Assembly: GCA_965644315.1 (NCBI GenBank)
Contig: CBFFRQ010000032.1
Location: 620,001 to 684,000 of the forward strand
Reading direction: 5' to 3'
Length of the DNA: 64,000 bases
Source of the DNA: Caecitellus pseudoparvulus
Lineage: Eukaryota > Bigyra: Bicosoecida
The position numbers were made by a program, and so were the translations under genes. Positions 11,701 through 22,300 of this stretch are shown piece after piece (the stretch's first letter is position 1; each line of letters starts with the position of its first letter). The notes beneath the pieces are model-generated. The model made no database searches. It saw only the letters and a list, made by a program, of their open reading frames with translations, and was not told where the DNA came from.

Positions 11701-14113
11701 GGGGTGTGTCGGGCGCCTCAGGCTCCATGCTGCTCTGGGCTGCAGCGCCTGGTAGAGACAGCTGCGGCAAAGAGCCACCAGCTTCCTTGGGCTCTGCCAC
11801 TGTCGCGGGCTGCATCGCAGGCTCCTGTGAGACTCCTGCCTCGTCTTCCTCGGCCTCTGAATCTGCTTCTTCTTCAGGAACGCTCGGGAGAGTGCCCACA
11901 CTCTCAGCAGCAGCCAGGAGATCCGCTGCACGCTGGACTGCGTAGAAGTCTCCATGTGTCCTCAAGTCTGCCTTGCGGCGAGCGAGGAATTCCCGCATTC
12001 CGGCAAGGGATGTGGAGGGGGCCTTGCTGCGCCACGATGCACCTGGCGACAAGCGGGCGTCTTCAGGCAAGCAAAAACTGTGCACAGTCCGCAGCCGAGG
12101 CCGCGCCTCTGCAGCAATGCTGAGCTGCGCTCCACTGTCCGCTTGTGTCTCCGGATTCGCTGTCGGGCGCATGCCAGCCACGCTAGGCTGCGGCACATGC
12201 TCCAGGGGCGCAGCGCGTGCTTCAGCAGCTTTGCCCGCGAGCAGTACTTGCTGTTGCACCCTGCGTAAGGAGCGTTCCTGGGACCGCGCTGTGCTGAGGG
12301 CCATCTGGGCCAGCATACGCTGCGAGAAGTGGCCCCGGGTGCGCTGCCGGGCCTTGATGAAGCGGGCTCGCTCCTTGGACTCCTCCGTGACCCCGAAAGC
12401 ATTGCCTGCATCGGCCCCATCCTCACCACTGCGCAGGCCCGAGTTGAGCAGCTGCCGCGCGACAGACGCGTCAGTGGCCAGGGTGTCCAGCGTCTGCCGT
12501 GCCCTTCGACGGAGCGCTTGGTGCTGTGCCTGCAGAGCAGTGGCCTGCGCTGAGGCGGCACTCACAGTGCCCCATGGTCCCTCCACCTGCCCCATGGGAC
12601 CCAGTGCCAAATGCTCAACAGATGCAGTGGACGGCAAGGCAGTGATGAAGGTATCGTCAGCTGGGTCAGGCGGTGCTGGAGGTGCTGCTGGCAGCTGCCG
12701 GGCGGGAGTCTGGCCCAGTCCCGCCTCCCTGCCATCGGCTTCGGAATGTGGGATACCTGAAGCAGCGGGCGAGGCGGGGGACTCAGGCGCAAGGTTCGAG
12801 GCGCCGCTGGGCTCAGTAGGGGGGGGACCGGACATGCGCTGCACTTGCAACCCAGGCTGAGCCGGGCGCGTTGGTGCCTGCCAGACTGGCGGAGGAATGG
12901 GAACATCGCTAAGCGACGGGAGAGCCACTCGGGGCAGATTTGCCGGCGTTCCATTCCGCATGGGAGATGCCAGGCCTAGCACTCCGAAGCGGCCCCGCGT
13001 TGTGGCTCGGCGTTGCGCCGGCACTGTCGGCCCAGGCGGGGGCTCCACTGGAACTGGCTGTCCTGACGCAACGCGCAGTGTGCGACCAGGCCGGCGCCTG
13101 TCGGAGGGCAGGGTGCGGCGACTGGCGTCGTCAGCTGTTGGGCCGGTTGTGTCTTCTGTTTGAGACCTTTCACCAGCTCCAGCTCCTCCTTCCTGGTCAC
13201 TGCTTGCAGAGCCCTCCGCCTCGCTGGAGGCGGGAGAGGTGGGGCGAGGCAAGACGGTGTCTCCCACCACAATCACTCCGCCGCCAGGGGAGGACAGGAT
13301 GAAGTCAGGGGCCAGGCGCTGGGCCACACCAGAGTCCAGCGCTAACGTGGCTTCCATGAGTCCCTCCGCCAAGTGCCGCTTCAGCCAGGCGGAGTCTTGG
13401 GCAGCTGCTTCTCGAGTCAGGGCATACTCCTCCTCCACAGCTGCGGCGTCCATGCCGCGCATGATGCTGCGGTCCAAGTCGGCCGCGGCGTGAGCCAGCA
13501 GGTCCGCAGACAAGCGCCGGTCGTCTGCGAGCTGGTCCAGGCGGGCGCTGGCGACGAGCATGGCCACCATATCAGCCCCAGAAGCCTTGGAGGGACTTCT
13601 AACGCCTGGCACGTGCACCATGCCGCCCGTATCGCTGATGGTGACGCCTGCCCGCAACGCACGGTGGGCGGCCAGGTCGCTGCGCGACAGGGCCGATCTG
13701 CTGGCTGAGGCTTGCAAAATGCTCTCTGTGCTGGCCGAGTGTGCCTGCTGCAGGAGTGTCATGAGACTTGGAGCTCCTCGTTGTCCGCTCTGCTGCCCCT
13801 GCAGTATCGGAGGTGACTCAGGGGGGCGCACAAACAGTTCCGAGGCCGCGTTTGGGTTCCGCAGCGGCCGCGTCGCAACGCGACCCTGCGAGGCACCGCG
13901 CCGGCCGCGCCCTGGACCACGCGAAGGGGAAGCGAGGGCAACAGAGCGCCCTGCTCTAGATATCATACGTGAGCCGCTTCCGTGGGCCGGGGCCCCTGCT
14001 TGGTTGGGGGCTGCGCTGGGCAGACTGGCGGTGCTGGCTCCGCCACCCCATGCACCCACTTCCCCAGTGCTGCCTGAAGGCGCTGCCATGGCCGGCAAGG
14101 AGGAGGGTGCCAA
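8789..14113 (-). CDS. Very large, mostly disordered protein of unknown function
   Basis: A single uninterrupted frame of 1,774 codons. I recognise no domain. Composition is dominated by Ala, Ser, Pro, Gly, Arg and Gln, with many RR/SR segments, so most of it should be unstructured. Two short similar patches stand out near the C-terminus: IVKWLKKSG at about residue 1534 and LIRWLKQYE at the very end. Each is a Trp-Leu-Lys element after a hydrophobic pair and a preceding Pro, which could be paired short helices or docking motifs. Acidic stretches occur around residue 750 (EEEADSEAEEDEAG). An uninterrupted 5.3-kb frame is unlikely to be chance even in GC-rich DNA, and its ends fit its neighbours. 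Hidden in-frame introns cannot be excluded. A cytoskeletal or ciliary scaffold is one possibility, but nothing in the sequence shows it. Confidence 0.65.
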   Translation of the reverse strand: MAPSSLPAMAAPSGSTGEVGAWGGGASTASLPSAAPNQAGAPAHGSGSRMISRAGRSVALASPSRGPGRGRRGASQGRVATRPLRNPNAASELFVRPPESPPILQGQQSGQRGAPSLMTLLQQAHSASTESILQASASRSALSRSDLAAHRALRAGVTISDTGGMVHVPGVRSPSKASGADMVAMLVASARLDQLADDRRLSADLLAHAAADLDRSIMRGMDAAAVEEEYALTREAAAQDSAWLKRHLAEGLMEATLALDSGVAQRLAPDFILSSPGGGVIVVGDTVLPRPTSPASSEAEGSASSDQEGGAGAGERSQTEDTTGPTADDASRRTLPSDRRRPGRTLRVASGQPVPVEPPPGPTVPAQRRATTRGRFGVLGLASPMRNGTPANLPRVALPSLSDVPIPPPVWQAPTRPAQPGLQVQRMSGPPPTEPSGASNLAPESPASPAASGIPHSEADGREAGLGQTPARQLPAAPPAPPDPADDTFITALPSTASVEHLALGPMGQVEGPWGTVSAASAQATALQAQHQALRRRARQTLDTLATDASVARQLLNSGLRSGEDGADAGNAFGVTEESKERARFIKARQRTRGHFSQRMLAQMALSTARSQERSLRRVQQQVLLAGKAAEARAAPLEHVPQPSVAGMRPTANPETQADSGAQLSIAAEARPRLRTVHSFCLPEDARLSPGASWRSKAPSTSLAGMREFLARRKADLRTHGDFYAVQRAADLLAAAESVGTLPSVPEEEADSEAEEDEAGVSQEPAMQPATVAEPKEAGGSLPQLSLPGAAAQSSMEPEAPDTPPPPRPGMLRLRQSQRHQSGPPRSPLVARPLSAPDAATGVLCVQGMAALPADVRLPGAPLAAPSSSVAAQPVSIAMAAAAIADMQAAAGALSPLAMYRGLFLDPAGHPALLAHRARQSMLQGRAQRALDASTRSLLRESGSVADVACLAQSAVPLGTGIDEHAATFSAPEDLGGRLLGHVLDVPSPSRDRSRGVFAPTVVDPPSPTRITPIHQVHHRAQALGPDGGQAVTLLRPAARGARERGTGQGSLASQDSASNSPRHLPDTLAAARFVHTTSQHRSRVRSRALAGSVHVAATFKASPGGGSTQEVVQDVAMRPRSTATFRHDSLPAAGGPLHLAPVKDADLLAMAHDAIQAAAASGADKTARPSSPLPPYIDRVPTKLRSYDAHAVQSVRGDTYTLSAAGQAVPGAGSTRVGALGLPEEEAGDLAETHRRRSAREAAGELASATTGGYSRLLARSAALNSDSHLVSEVQSRSPRVQGGVAASATRGTGAPKSRPRHLEDEVDSDTRARLLQHTLQHRSQQEVTARAILANARKLEQTRRNAGQALSTTLPGGTAASEPASLEQRRAGVALLSSVAKEPRTVAAAAEVLAAHMLSSTARSAPGGSNAAGGVGLRRAAAEAVHGLATTLPPGFTNPAAAVAHRRRQADAAAAAVARSEAAAHSDATDPFRTTERLVKAAAGVPRLDVERLTSGRRGGGSSSKNGGRDEGDTSAPTFNLPLHLRFPSPAIVKWLKKSGAMETTEGRYAAVRLRRPDADSEAVPSAPHPVTRLIGDGVLRELGLMGGPADGVGGDAGSASGGVSARLSAFQGTQPPTDSRRRPGSRKRARTPVLRSPSPASPDEGGHKDSPVASPPGQGKTPLADASQLRSATKAAAEAALLRARAASPVARGGAGSGDPGTSRQRTGRRGTARGTSGRVLSSKRGASLCKFKIATSTDDAVLGGGDPAGYADDAVATDPATLIRWLKQYE

Positions 14114-14933
14114 GGCTCAGCAGTCACGGCCCCAGTGCTGAAGAGGCCCTGATCAGCGCGAGCGTGCCCGCTTTCAGGCTGAGCGAGGTGGAGAGCTGGC
14201 TTGAGGCACTGCTCCTCAGTCGCAACCTCAGCGCAGGACTATCCTGCTCGCGCGAAAGGTTGCCCAATCGCACAAGAGAGGTCATGGACAAGTATGCAGT
14301 GATTATGGGCAACCATTTCTGAGATCGTTCGATTTTGCGTGCTCCTGGCGGTGCGCCACGGCAGTTTGCACGCTCGAAGGCAAGACTACCCGTGTAGGAG
14401 AGAAAGAGGAAAGGAAGCAAGGAGCATGCATCAGTGATTTTTCGGCTCTGAAATGCGCCCTTCTTTCACGTTGCAAATGCGCCGGTTCATTGCTGAAACG
14501 GGGCCAGTGTGCAGTGGCCACTGCCAACGCAGAGGCCCTGCATGCTTGCTTGTGAGCGTGGGGACAGCACACCTGGGAGCGACAGGGAGTCCCCTGCTCT
14601 GCCCTGTTATGGCTGATGACGTGCTTACGCTCTGCCTGAGGTGGGTGTGCCCTGTGCAGGGCGGGCAAGGTTGAAGAGTGCGCGGGGCGAAACGCCAGCA
14701 AAGCGGCACCCCCCTCCACACCCCGCCAAAGCTCGAGCCTGCCGTTCAATGGAGAAAGCGGCGTGCGTGCCACGTTCTGGTTACAAGATATACTTGCGGT
14801 TCCTCCAACCAGCGGGGTGTAATGAGGCGCGCATGCAGTTGAACGCCGGCACCACATTTGAACTCCTCGTCTCCTGATGCCAACCCGCTCAACCCGCACT
14901 CTCTTGTCCCAGAAAACCCTAAGATAGTGTACC
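14114..14933. promoter_or_regulatory. Divergent intergenic region (820 bp)
   Basis: Lies between the start of the large disordered protein (-) and the start of the membrane protein (+). Short open frames on both strands have no recognisable content. I see no tRNA, repeat or clear TATA element. It may include 5' untranslated exons. Confidence 0.4.
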
Positions 14934-16887
14934 ATGGCCGACTCCGTTGCAGAACGGGGCCAGAATGCCCCTGTACCTCCACCAAGCTACCCGCAGACTG
15001 ATGTAGAGACTGGAGGCAAGCCAGTTGAGGGCATTCCGCAGGACCCATCAACGACTACCGCTCCGCCCGCAGCCGGTGAAGGCCAAGAATCAGGAGGTTC
15101 ACGAGGCTCATCAAGTGCATCAGGCAATGAGGCAAGCCCACATACTGGCTCTGAGGGCCGCCTGCAACGTGTAGGATCAGTCCTGGAACGCGGCTCCTCA
15201 ATGGGTGGACAGCAGCAGCCACCCACTGGCGGATCAGAGAAGGATGACTCCGGAGAGCGCAATGCCACCGGAGCTGCTGCCCCTGGCGTGGAGGAGTGGG
15301 AATCCAGTAACGAAGGCCCCTTTTCGCCATCTTCATCCCTTTCACGCACATCTGCGACGTGCTGTGGTCTGCTTTTCATTGGTACGCTCATTTCGTCGCC
15401 GCGATGATGGTGCAGCTGCTGCAATTTGTAGCTTCCGCACCCCACCACCCCTTTCTCCTTCGTGTTCTATGCAGGCCTGTTCATGTTCGGTGCGATACTC
15501 CAGGCAGCATCCCCACTGGAGCACCTTTCACGCCTTGCACTGCCTCGCCATTCTCTCCCATGCAGGCATCATCAGTGAGCTTGCAGAAGATGGCCAGACC
15601 CTGTCCATGATTGAGGATGAGCTGCCATTCAGTGGAGAGCGCCTGGTTGCCTCTTGCTGTGCTGACCAGTTCGACGCCAAGCACCTGAAGTCAGAGGTTG
15701 ACTGGCTGACAACCTTCATTGTGAGTCTCCACATGCGTTCCCAGCTCTGTCTCGTGGCACGGCAGGCGCGCGCTCCTCCACCACAGGTGCTGCAAAGCAT
15801 CGCCCTGGCTGCCGGCGCCTGCGGCATGTGCTCTGTAGTCCTGGCTGCCAAGAACGCTGTGGGTGAAGAGGGGGACGCCTTGACCCCCTCCTCTGTCCTG
15901 CGAGCGCTGGCACAGCCACTGGCAAGTGTTGGGGCCGCTGGCCTGGTCAAGTGGCTCATCTACGCCAGCCTCTTCAACAAGCTGCGGTACTGGGGCATGC
16001 TGGAAACAGACGTGGACTCTGCCTTCACCTCCAGCTACGTGTTCGGAGAGTTTGGGCCTCTGAACGAGGCTGAGCTGCCGGGGCACATGCTGGCCCAGGT
16101 GAAGCGCATTGGGGGCAACGCCTCCCGAAACCTGTTCCTTGTGCTTCTCCTGGCACTCAGCGGGGGCCGGCTGGATTTGGTGGCGCAGTTGGCACTGCCT
16201 GTGGTGGCAGTGGTTGCGACCTTCATGACCATCCCGTCTAGCCTCGTCACGATGTTCATGCATGGCCAGCGTGTGGACCTGTTCACAGGGTACCTGGACA
16301 CCGTGGAGGTGCCGCCGGGTGCTGGGCCTGGCACTGACTACAACAACCTGACATGGACGGGCACAGCCAACGCAGGCCTGGAGCCGAACGAACGCCAGAA
16401 CCTGCTTCTGGCTGACTGGGTCTTCATTCCCTCCATGCTCACTGTCCTCTTGCTGGGCGTGGTCGTGATGTTATACGGAATCGTGCGCGCCGCTGCATGC
16501 TCGGCCTGTGGACGGACACACGAGAAACAGGTGTCGCGGGGCTTGGCCATGATTGGGGCGCCCATGGCCGCAGCAGGCTGTGGGGCTGCAGTGTGCTGCT
16601 CCCTCATTGCGGCGCCACTGCTGGGCGTGGCCGCCACGCAATACCGTGACTCCTGGCCAGAAGGTGAGACGTACCTGTCCTTCACGGAGGCGCAGTTCAG
16701 TCCAGACGCCAGCCGTGCAGCATTTGAGGGTGCCTTGGTGCCTCTCATCGTGCTAATGTCTGGCCTGCCCGTGCTTGGTGTGTGCATCGCATTGGTGGTG
16801 CGCATGGTGGCATCCCCAGAGGATGCCGAAGCTGCGCTGCGGTCCAACCCAGCTCTCGCCCGGGCTAGCCAAGTGCCGGGTGCGTGA
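14934..16887 (+). CDS. Polytopic membrane protein, function unknown
   Basis: My best model joins 14934-15381, a 15-nt exon 15475-15489, 15566-15720 and 15787-16887 to give 572 residues. The N-terminal ~140 residues are Ser/Gly/Pro-rich and hydrophilic. The rest is hydrophobic: segments around LLFIGLFMFG, ALAAGACGMCSVVLAA, LASVGAAGLVKWLIYASLF, LFLVLLLALSGG with VVAVVATFMTIP, SMLTVLLLGVVVMLYGIV, GCGAAVCCSLIAAPLLGVAA and VPLIVLMSGLPVLGVCIALV suggest six to eight spans. A hydrophilic loop with a possible N-glycosylation site (NNLTW) separates two of them. The 5' half is uncertain: skipping the 15-nt exon keeps frame, and another donor near 15308 (GTAACG) also keeps frame. The 66-bp intron before VLQSIALAAG is clear. 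I recognise no transporter family. Confidence 0.7.
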
Positions 16888-17060
16888 GTGCGGGCTAGTT
16901 GACGCTTCACGCATGGTGGTACATAATACACACCTGAGAATGAAGAACGATGTGCCTTTCATGGCTGTGAAGTTGCCGTGAGCACTGCTGCGTGCATCAA
17001 GCTCGAACTGTGTGGCAACAGAGCCAAGGCCAGGGTTTGCACACACGGTACGTTGGGCAC

Positions 17061-18997
17061 ATGGCCGGTGGGAGCGCGCAGGGTACAGGCCCAGGTCTCC
17101 TGTTTCGCGAGCTGATGGAGAATCGTGAACGGGTGTTGGCACTGGAGGAGAGGGTGGCTGCACTGCAGGAGGAGCTGTGGGAGGCACGGGAGGCGGCGAG
17201 GGCTGCCGAGGAGGAAGCAGCTGGAGCCGTGCACGCAGCGAAGCGCCTGGAATACGCGAACAAGCACGTCACAGGCCTTCTAGAAAGAGAACGTGATAAA
17301 GTTGCTGAAGTGCAGCGCGAAACTGGGGAACGATTGGCCAGAGCCGAGCATGTAGGTGGCGCTTTGTGCAGTACCTTGCGTTACGGCTGAAACGGCAGAC
17401 ACCCCTCGTTGCTCAGGCTCGCGCATCACACTACACTGCATGGAGAGAACTCCGAGGTTCGATGCACGCATTTGTGAAACACCAGGAGTCCTACATGTCC
17501 CAGTTGGGGCCGCTTGTGGTGGCATCAAGTCCCAGCCGTGCCGTACTGGCGCTCATCCGCAGCATGGGACTGGCAGTGGATGCGGCAGTCAATGCGCTTG
17601 AGCGGCATCAGCAGATCGGGGCTGCCGATCACGAGCAGGCGAAGCACATGAGTGCAAGCCAACCGAGTGCACTGGATGTACCGGGGGTGTTCGAGCAACT
17701 TGCACAGAGCGGGGCGAGACCAGCCGCAGAGCAAGACCATTCACATGCCGGGTCGCCCACGAGCTCTGAAGGAACACCAGCTCCTTCCCAGAAAGCAGGG
17801 CACCGTGGCAAGACGAAAGCACGTCAGGCAGGGAAGGTGCAGCGTGGCCAGCGCCGGCGCCTGCCCCCGCAGTCTCGGCGGCAGCCCAAAGAACCACGGG
17901 CTGCCTCGGCTCCGCGGGCGGCGAAGCGCCCTGAAAAACCTGCTCCTGTGGTCGATCACGAGGGCAGCAGCATCGTGAGCACTCCTCAACAAGAGTTGCT
18001 GCGCTCCCTCGCGTACACTGCCCGGTGCGCTCAGGAGGAGGCGACCGTGGCCATAGCTGCAGTCCAGCAGCGGGACGCCACCATCGCCATCTTGCAGAAA
18101 AAGCTGGCGGCAAACGCACCAGCAGCTGCAGTTGCGTTGGACGCTGCTCATGAATTGGCCGCCAGCTCTGCTCGACTGGCTGCGATGAAGGCAGGCTCGT
18201 CAGGTACGGTGTCAACCTCAGACTCGTCCCTCGCACACAAAGACTCCGCCCCGCCATTCATCTGGCGGTCAGAAGGGACTGCGCAGTTCTACGAGTCACC
18301 AAGCAGTGTGGGCAGCAGGGAAGAGACTAGTTCACCCATGGGGAGAAATGTGGGGCGCGCCAGCACTCCGGACAAGTCCCATTCAAATCGCAGCGGTGCT
18401 ACTGCAGATTTTGACCTGCTAGGCATGCAAGCACCAGCACCAGCACCAAGTCTAGCTGCACCCCCTGCGCCTGCCGGGCTGCCCATACCTGTGCATGTGC
18501 CAGCTTCAGCGCCTGCCCCGGTGTCAGCACAACCAAGCGGCGCAAGCCTGGTGGCAAGCATGCACTCCATGCCAGCGGCTGCACCCCCCACCCTGCCTGC
18601 GTCAGGGGGACGGGCTAAGCCTGGTCGCAAGGGCAGGGTGCGCGGGGGCGGCCGGGCGGACACGGGCGTTTCCACGCGGCAGCACGAAGCCTTGCGTGAT
18701 GACTCTGGTGACTTTGCAGGCTGGAAAGGCCGGGCAGAGGGCATGGAAGCCGTCCAACCCATGGAGCACCACGAAGTACTTCTGCACGAGGCTGCTGGGG
18801 CAGCGGCTGCTGTGGAAGAGTACCTTGGCGCGCCAAGCCAAGGGCGAAGGCTGGAGCCGCCATCCACCCTGGATGAGGACATTTCTCAGCTAGAAGCGTC
18901 AGTTTCAGCACTAGGATTCACCAGCAGCAGTGGCGGGAGCCAGTCAGGGGTGGATGGTAGCTCTGTCCCAACTTACAGCACCCAGGGCGGCCCCTGA
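17061..18997 (+). CDS. Coiled-coil protein with disordered C-terminus, function unknown
   Basis: Two exons (17061-17351, 17417-18997) join across a 65-bp intron (donor GTAGGT) to 623 residues. Residues ~15-100 form a strong coiled coil with heptad Leu/Val/Ala and many Glu/Arg (ENRERVLALEERVAALQEEL), continuing toward LLERERDKVAEVQRETGERL. A short conserved-looking segment follows (ASHYTAWRELRGSMHAF). A second helical patch occurs at about residues 315-350 (LRSLAYTARCAQEEATVAI). The remainder is Ala/Pro/Ser-rich with basic clusters. The ATG at 17061 is the first in frame. No named family is recognisable. Such architectures are common in centrosomal, ciliary and trafficking adaptors, but that is only a general resemblance. 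The gene starts 173 bp after the previous stop on the same strand. Confidence 0.7.
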
Positions 18998-19394
18998 AGC
19001 GCTCTGGAAGGGATGGCCTTGAGCCAGCTGCCCAGCTGCTCCAAGGATTGCCGTGGAGGGGGGTGAGGGTGGCCAGGGGCAGTTGCCATTGCCGTGAAGC
19101 ACCACCATTGGGCTGTCATAGTATACTAAAATCCAAACAGTGAGTCTTCCCTGTCTCACTGCTCTCCCCTCGAAGCGTTGCCGAGTGCGCTGTTGAGGAG
19201 CGGAAAATGCAGCCAATGCTGCCCGTGCCGCTGCTCTCTTCATTCGCATCTAATCCTCGTCAAAAAGGCGCAGCTCAAGTGGAGTGTGCGTGGAACCACG
19301 TTCTTGCTCAGGCGTTTGCTCGTGCGGGACGCGAAAGGCTCTAGTTTGCCATCCTTTGCTGGGGACATTCTGTGACAGATTGTCGCCGCCAGAC
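18998..19394. other. Intergenic region (397 bp)
   Basis: Between two genes on the plus strand, so it should hold the 3' end of the coiled-coil gene and the promoter of the Zn2Cys6 gene. A short AT-richer patch (TAGTATACTAAAATCC, ~19118-19133) stands out from the GC-rich surroundings. No RNA gene or repeat is seen. Confidence 0.4.
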
Positions 19395-22300
19395 ATGGAC
19401 AGCCGCAAGCGCAGCAAAGGGAGGAATGGTATCTCGTGCAAGGCTTGCCAGAAAGCAAAGCGGAAGTGTGACGGCAAGGTGCGTGGAACGTCTGCCTTTC
19501 CTGTGTTGCGCCGTCACCAGCATCGCGACGCGATGAAACGCCAGTTTGCCTCCTGGCTTGCCCAACATGCACGCATTGCCGTCGCGGTTCCTTGCTCAGC
19601 GTCCGTGCTCAAGGTGTGCCCGCTTGGGCATTGAGTGCACTGATGGTGATGCTGCTCAGAAGCTGAAGCAAGCCAGGGCCGAGAAGCGCAAGGCAGCGGC
19701 GCTGGCAGCCGCAAGCATTGGCACAGCCATGCAGATGCCGGTGGGCAGCACGCCAGACCCTGAAGCAGCTGCGATGTTCACTCAAGCCACACAGATGTTC
19801 ACGGTCAGCGTGGGGGACATTCGGCTTCCCCCCAACGTTTACATGACTGGGCTGGGCGGCATGAAGCGCCCACGGGAACAGGTGTGTCGCTCCTGAGCGC
19901 CGAGGCCCGCCAACGCTCCTGGTCAACACACTCCTCCTTCTTGCTGTGCGCAGTCCACCCCCTCTCCGGGCAGCATGGGATCTATGGGGGGGCGCTCCAA
20001 CCCGCAGGACCCCTCTGCGGCCTCCACAGCGTCGGTCCCATCCCCTGTGGCGACCCCCTCCGGTGCAGCTTCAGTGCCTGCCCCGCCCAAGTGCGTTGCG
20101 GGGGTCCCTGCGCCGGCGCCACACTCGCAGACAAGCCCAGCCCTTCACTCCTCGCTGCTCCTCCTCCATCCCACAGGCTGCAGCGCGTGGACAGTGGAGA
20201 AGGCGGCGTGGCCTTGCCTCGCTCCCTCGGCCCGCTGCTCACGCCAGAAACTCTCAGCACGTTGTCAGGGGCTGTGCCCCCCCCTCCCATTGCAAGCGAT
20301 GATGTGGACAGTGTGACAGGCGGAGTGAGCGCCGAGGCAAAATTGCGGGCTCTGGAGCACTCCAACCCACACGCACCCTTGTTTGGGGCCACAGTCCCCG
20401 ACTTGGACTCGTTCGAGGAGGGCGACTGGCTGCAGCAACCTCTGGGCGACTTGAGCCCTGTGCACGGTACAGACGGCTCCACTGGCGCAGAGAGTGCCGG
20501 TGGGGCATCTTCTCCCCCCCTGTTTGACTACCTGGGGCTGCTGGCTGATGATGCAACTGCTGCCGGAGTTGACCACGCGGCGCTATTCACGCCTTCCTTC
20601 ACCCGGGACTTGGCAGTTGCAGATGCCACTGCCATGGCAGCCGCATCCATCTCTGCCACAGCAGGCGTGTCGAGGTCGCAACGAGCCCAAGCCGCGGCAC
20701 TGGCCGCCAAAGCACGGCTTGCCGCTGTCGCTGCGATGCGGGGGGCTGCCATTGCCTCCATGTCCACTGGCGTGCCTGCCACCCAACTCCTCCCATTCAC
20801 GGGTGCGGCAGGTGCAAGTGCAGACCAGACTGCCCAGGAAGATGACGCTGATGCGCTGTTCTCCAAGGACATGGCCTCGGAAGCTGGATTGCTGCCAGGG
20901 AGCTGCTCCGAGCTTGTGCCACACGAAGCGGTGCGGTTCAACCGTGGGTTCTTCGCGCGGCGAGCTCAAGACTCAGGCATCGACGTATACGCACTGGCAC
21001 AGCGCGTGAAGGATCTCCTCCTGACGGAGGATTCCTCTGCTCTCTTCCGGGCAACTTCCCAATCGTCAGGCTCGCTTCCCGTCCGACTGGTTGAAAGCGT
21101 CTCCCCTGAGCTGCAGCGCTTGCTCGTGCACCACCTGCGCGCATCTGCTGGAGTGGCTCACGCCCTAGCCCCAAGCGTCCAGCGCAACTTGGCATATGAC
21201 TTCGTCTTTGATGGCTTGCACTTGACCATGGGTGGCCTGGCTGCTGTCGTGGTGGCCTTTGACGAGGATGAGGATGAAGCGCTCAGCCCCGACTGTGTGC
21301 CCATCGTCATGGCCTCCACGCGCTCTGTGCGCACAGCTGAGGATGGGGGAGCGTCGGCCACAACCCCTCCCAACGAAAGCTCGCAGAGGCGCTGGCACAT
21401 GGCACAAGATCTCCTAGAGCGTGCGGGGCAGACTGTCCTCCCCCTCTCCATGCTCTTCGCTCGCTTTCCACACCTGCCCAGGTTGGCAGCAGAGGCAGCG
21501 CCTGCCGACCTAGCTGCCTGCTCAGCCTACCTGTCGGCTCTGGGTAGCGGGCTGTCACGCCCGCCCCCTGTGGAGGTGGTTGAGTTGTACCGTCGCCACA
21601 TTCAGCAGCTGGCTGTGCCAACTATTCGTGTGCTGTTCCCCGCGAACACCCACTTGCCCCTGGCTATGCACATGAACACTGCAGCTGCTCGCCTCTTTGG
21701 GTTGAGCGCGGAAACTCTGCGGAAAGCCTTGACGTCCCCGCACCCTGACCGCTCACGCAGCTTGAACTGGACTCACCCTTCCATCCTCCTTCGGCGCGTG
21801 CTGGCCTCTGTGGGCTCCAAGAATCACGGGCTATTTTCGTACCAATTCGAAGGGCAGTACCTACGCATCATCCACACACCCACAGGGCACCCCATGGACG
21901 CGCCTGAGCCTCTGTACTCTCCCTTCTACGGCGTGGAGACGGCACACCGGGAGGTGTACCCGGACGGCAGCACTTGTGCCGTGACGTCGTACTTCTCCGA
22001 TGTTGTCTTCACTCGGCAGCGTGTCGGACTGAGCCAGTTGCGAGGGTCCACCTCAGAGCTGGATGCCATCGAGTCCCTCATTTTGAACGGGCAGCAGTAC
22101 CCAGAAGTCAAGGCAGCCATGCGACGCCAGGGCACCAGCTGCACTTCGGTCGCCCTGTGGAGCTCCCTGGATTACTCCTCAAGGCGGGTGCTCTTGCGAG
22201 CCCTCTCCATTGCCTTTGGCAGCGCGCCATCCCCTGTGCTGCCCCCTTCTGCTGCTGGGGGCCAAAGCCTGCCTTCTTCCCAAATGATGCACGGAGTGAG

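Noticed and set aside
15297-15420. Alternative frame reading FAIFIPFTHICDVLWSAF near the membrane gene's 5' half
   Set aside because: It looks membrane-like, but an in-frame stop lies just upstream and I found no splice pair that joins it to both flanks.
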